Part shown: piece after piece, positions 61,121 to 64,000 of the stretch
Layout of the letters: each line of letters starts with the position of its first letter
How positions within the stretch are numbered: position 1 is the first letter of the stretch
Origin: Hofstenia miamia
Lineage: Eukaryota; Xenacoelomorpha; Acoela
Length of the DNA: 64,000 bases
Assembly: GCA_004352715.1 (NCBI GenBank)
Contig: SCFE01000017.1
Location: 1,895,409 to 1,959,408, forward strand
Direction of reading: 5' to 3'
Notes under the pieces: generated by a model
The model's input: only the letters and a program-made list of their open reading frames with translations
Told to the model about the DNA's origin: nothing
Databases searched by the model: none
Made by a program: the position numbers and the translations under genes

Positions 61121-61639
61121 CATTGTGTATGCATAAACTGACTTAAATAAATCTTCTAAATACAATAAAAATCAACTTTGCAAAATTGAACAATCGGCCA
61201 TCTTGCGCTCAATTGAATTCTTGCCTCTCATCTTGTTAATGCTACAGAGATCCATGAACAAGAACGCGCTTTAGTGTTTTAAAGGCCATGTACCCAAGTT
61301 GTTATCATTTTTGTTTGGTGAGGATTTTTAAAGTGCTAGTACCACTTAAAAATGATACAATTGTTTTAGATGATTGAATCATTGTGTATGCATAAACTGA
61401 CTTAAATAAATCTTCTAAATACAATAAAAATCAACTTTGCAAAATTGAACAATCGGCCATCTTGCTCTCAATTGAATTCTTGCCTCTCATCTTGTTAATG
61501 CTACAGAGATCCATGAACAAGAAAGCGCTTTAGTGTTTTAAAGGCCATGTACCCATGTTGTTACCATTTTTGTTTGATGAGGATTTTTAAAGTGCTCGTA
61601 CCACTTAAAAAATGATACAATTGTTTTAGTTGATTGAAT
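61121..61639 (+). repeat. Tandem duplication, unit about 259 bp
   Basis: 61121-61379 and 61380-61639 are direct adjacent copies with fewer than about ten differences (for example AAGAACGCG versus AAGAAAGCG) and one single-base insertion. There is no gap between them, unlike the gap-edge duplications elsewhere. There is no coding content. Confidence 0.92.
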
Positions 61640-61849
61640 GAATTTATATTAACATATTCTAAAGATTCTTTTGATTAGAATGTAATTCTGCCTACAAAAA
61701 ATACAAGTTTTATTTATTGCAAAATAGAGAGTATCAGCCCTATTTCAAAAAACGTGAGCTACACATCAGAAGATTCTTGATATTCTGAAGGAATTAGTTC
61801 TCGCAAAAGTCTATTGGATGTATATTTACAATCAAAGATGACAAGCTAG

Positions 61850-62560
61850 AGATTTAACAAACACTGAGAATGTCTCCATTGTTGTTATATTTGTAAAAGA
61901 GGAAATTGGTGAAGTTCTTATTGGCATTGCAAAATCAGAAATTCTTGATCCTGATGCCTTAACAACTAATGTCTTAAAAAGTCTTAAAAGATCTGACTTG
62001 AATCTCATAAAAAATCTCTCTCAGTGTTACGATAGAGCATCAGTGATATCGGCAACGAATGATGGAGTGCAAAATAATGTTCAGGAACATCTTGAAAGGC
62101 AAATTCTGTATGTTCGTTGTTATAACAACCAAGCGCATTTGGTTTTGGTTAATGCAATTGAAGACTAAAAAGTTGAAAATTGTTCGGTATATGTAAAGCT
62201 GCGCATGCATGCATGCAGAATGTGAAAGCACACAACTATTACTAGCAAAAGCGGAGCGGTCACATGGAAAGAAGGTTTTCTGTCGCAATTGATTTGCTCG
62301 AAAGTTGTCAGGGTATTGGATGTGATGCACAGATATGTATCATACCAACTGGATTGCTAAAAATCATTCGAAAGAAAGTTCGTGAACTTTGCACATACTT
62401 CGCAGAAAACACTTATTACTTTCCAGCCACTTATAAAATCCTGCAATCTCCCCTCCAAGAATGCGGCGCTCACACTGATCTGCATCCCACCCCTGAAATC
62501 GTTTACACACTGAAATAACGGCTTGAGACACGAATTGATACCTTTGCAAAAACTACTTCA
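61850..62560 (+). pseudogene. hAT-type transposase remnant (ZMYM1/DUF4371-like)
   Basis: Plus-strand reading 61880-62170: IVVIFVKEEIGEVLIGIAKS, then CYDRASVISATNDGVQNNV and YVRCYNNQAHLVLVNAIED. The blocks match the GYDGAxxMSGxxxGVQ and CxAHxLNLVLV motifs of hAT transposases and ZMYM1-like derivatives, with the first glycine lost and histidine changed to asparagine. A stop follows at about 62166. The frame at 62264-62518 downstream may be a continuation but shows no clear motif. It is dead by stops and key-residue changes. Confidence 0.6.
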
Positions 62561-62957
62561 GAGGATAAAAGTTACTGAAGACGAGAGCTTAGTAGTAGTA
62601 AAGTAATGTCGAAATGCTCGGTTCATCTTTCAGCATCAGGAGTATTGTCCTCTGTTGGTCCACCAGAAAGATGATAATGATGATGACTGAGAGTCGCGCT
62701 ATTTACATGCGCGTTCACTTTGGGATAACGGACTACTACATTGCTGGTCATTAAGTTGGAAAATGTATAAAAATTTTGAATTTTACCATATTCTCATTAG
62801 AATTTCAAATTTAATTGATATTTTCGTATTACATATAAAAATCGCATGTAAAGCATTCTAAGTCATTTTAATAACGGATTATTGCATATGTTAGATAATA
62901 TATTGTTTTCGCTTAGACTGGTTAAAAATTGGAAACAATAAAAAATGCTTGATTTTG

Positions 62958-62992
<35 letters not shown>
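62958..62992. repeat. (TAA)n microsatellite upstream of the R4-like LINE
   Basis: About eleven ATA/TAA units immediately before GTGGGCAGG, the presumed 5' end of the LINE. Confidence 0.9.
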
Positions 62993-62993
<1 letters not shown>

Positions 62994-64000
62994 TGGGCAG
63001 GTAGCCCAGTTGGTAGAGACGCAGATTGGTAAGCTGAGGTTAAGCAACTGTAATCGTGGTTAGCAAACTGGATGATTAGCTCACAGGGTAGGAAGCACTC
63101 TAAAGCCTTGGTTGGCCACTTCCTAGGACAAGGGCAGTCCAAAATGAAAGCTCATGGGACAGGAAGGTCTCTTAAGCCTTGGTTGGCAACTTCCTAGGAG
63201 AATGTGAATCCAAAATCAAACACAAAATAACACTGATGAGAAGTCATGATAGAGCAAAGGCCCTCAGTCCCCGGCAGGCCTTCAATGGTCAGAGGGTGCT
63301 AAGAATCTCCGGACAACAGGCGGACTCCACAATCGGGAGTGTGGACTCGAGAAGTGGCAGTATAGGATCCACACAGACCAATGGACAACGGCATAAGTGG
63401 ACAGATGAGCAGAACAGGACAGCATTGAGAAGTAAGCTAGCAGTAGAGACAGCAAAAGTCAATAAAGTGTTGGAGAGGATAGTTGTAAGGAGTGTTACAG
63501 AAGTAAATAGTATATGCAGGTGCATGTGAGATGCTGAAGAATGTAGGCATGGAAATGAAGAAGAAAAGGCGACAAAAAGATATTGGAGACAGAAAGCCAG
63601 CATGGGAAAGAAGAATTGAGAATAAAGTGGCAAAAATTAGCCAGCAAATAGGGAAGATCAGGACAAGTAAGGCAGTGCATTACAGGTGCAGGGTAGGTAA
63701 AGGTAAGACAATAGAAACTGCAAGAGAAGAGCTTAAGCAGAGATTAGTTGCAGAAGCTGAGAAACTGAGAAAGTATAGGGCAAGGGCAAAGCAGGCAAGA
63801 GACAATATGAAGTTTGAGACCCAAGAAGGAAGATTCTACAAAGAACTAGATTCAGGAGGAAAGGCTACAGCTAAAGCAGGTGAAGACGAAGTAAGGGTCT
63901 GGGAGAATATATGGGGAAGTGCAGCACCAGAGATAGAGAGTGTACAGATGCAGAAAGAAGTCAGGCAAGAAGAAGAAGTAATCACAACTGTAAGGCTGAA
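62993..64000 (+). mobile_element. R4/Dong-like LINE, 5' part, second copy
   Basis: Same family and orientation as the copy at 19640. From about 63659 to the window end it matches 19640 onwards at high identity, for example ETAREELKQRLVAEAEKL. This copy extends further 5' and shows the N-terminal part absent from the first: a frame from about 63179 with QRHKWTDEQNRTALRSKLAV, then after a frame change near 63530 DRKPAWERRIENKVAKISQ. The 5' untranslated part has a tRNA box-A-like GTAGCCCAGTTGGTAGAG at 63001 and two copies of a block around GCCTTGGTTGG (63101 and 63174). It starts directly after a TAA repeat. The RT and endonuclease would lie beyond the window. Confidence 0.8.

Noticed and set aside
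1-64000. CRISPR arrays, bacterial operons, phage or integrated virus genes
   Set aside because: No direct-repeat/spacer array, no bacterial-style gene spacing, and no viral structural or polymerase genes were seen. The RT sequences all belong to non-LTR retrotransposons.

Overview
This 64 kb window is AT-rich invertebrate animal DNA. The evidence is an innexin gap-junction gene (four membrane spans, YYQWVP signature), a spliced mitochondrial octanoyltransferase gene with GT-AG introns, a TLC-domain membrane protein, and a dense load of LINEs, hAT, Tc1/mariner and piggyBac elements. An innexin points to an invertebrate metazoan such as a cnidarian, ctenophore, protostome or tunicate; I cannot narrow it further from sequence alone. 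The assembly is a gapped draft with N runs at 1-652, 2033-3032, 4467-5299, 15929-15949, 20558-20627 and a single N at 3832. Three gaps are flanked by near-identical duplicated edges, which look like haplotype or assembly artefacts.

Layout. 0.65-5.85 kb: remains of two APE-type LINEs (minus, then plus), cut by gaps. 6.2-17.2 kb: several non-autonomous hAT-like elements with 8-bp target duplications around a single intact-looking gene, a TLCD4-like TLC-domain protein on the minus strand (11655-12410). A decayed Tc1-type transposase lies at about 15 kb. 19.6-28.4 kb: a LINE cluster. It holds an R4/Dong-like LINE with a restriction-like endonuclease, a minus-strand LINE meeting it tail to tail at a TAA microsatellite, and two further plus-strand LINEs. 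29-37.3 kb: TTAA-flanked and TA-flanked DNA transposons, including one mariner nested in another inverted-repeat element. 41.6-45.9 kb: LINE fragments around a frameshifted piggyBac transposase.

47.0-55.6 kb is the gene-bearing part. An innexin in one uninterrupted reading frame (minus) lies just downstream of LIPT2, also minus, in three exons. The second LIPT2 intron holds a LINE remnant that itself carries a piggyBac-type MITE. 55.6-62.6 kb is mostly noncoding, with one convincing but unidentified terminal exon (60064-60237, minus), a recent 259-bp tandem duplication and a hAT transposase remnant. From 62993 to the end is the 5' part of a second R4/Dong-like LINE, sitting directly against a TAA repeat.

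The three recognisable genes have unrelated cellular roles (lipoate attachment, gap junctions, a membrane protein of the TRAM-LAG1-CLN8 family) and there is no sign of an operon. I found no convincing novel multi-gene system. The most notable points are the microsatellite-associated R4-like LINE family, the set of non-autonomous transposons with diagnostic target duplications, the nested insertions, and the unassigned exon near 60.1 kb.
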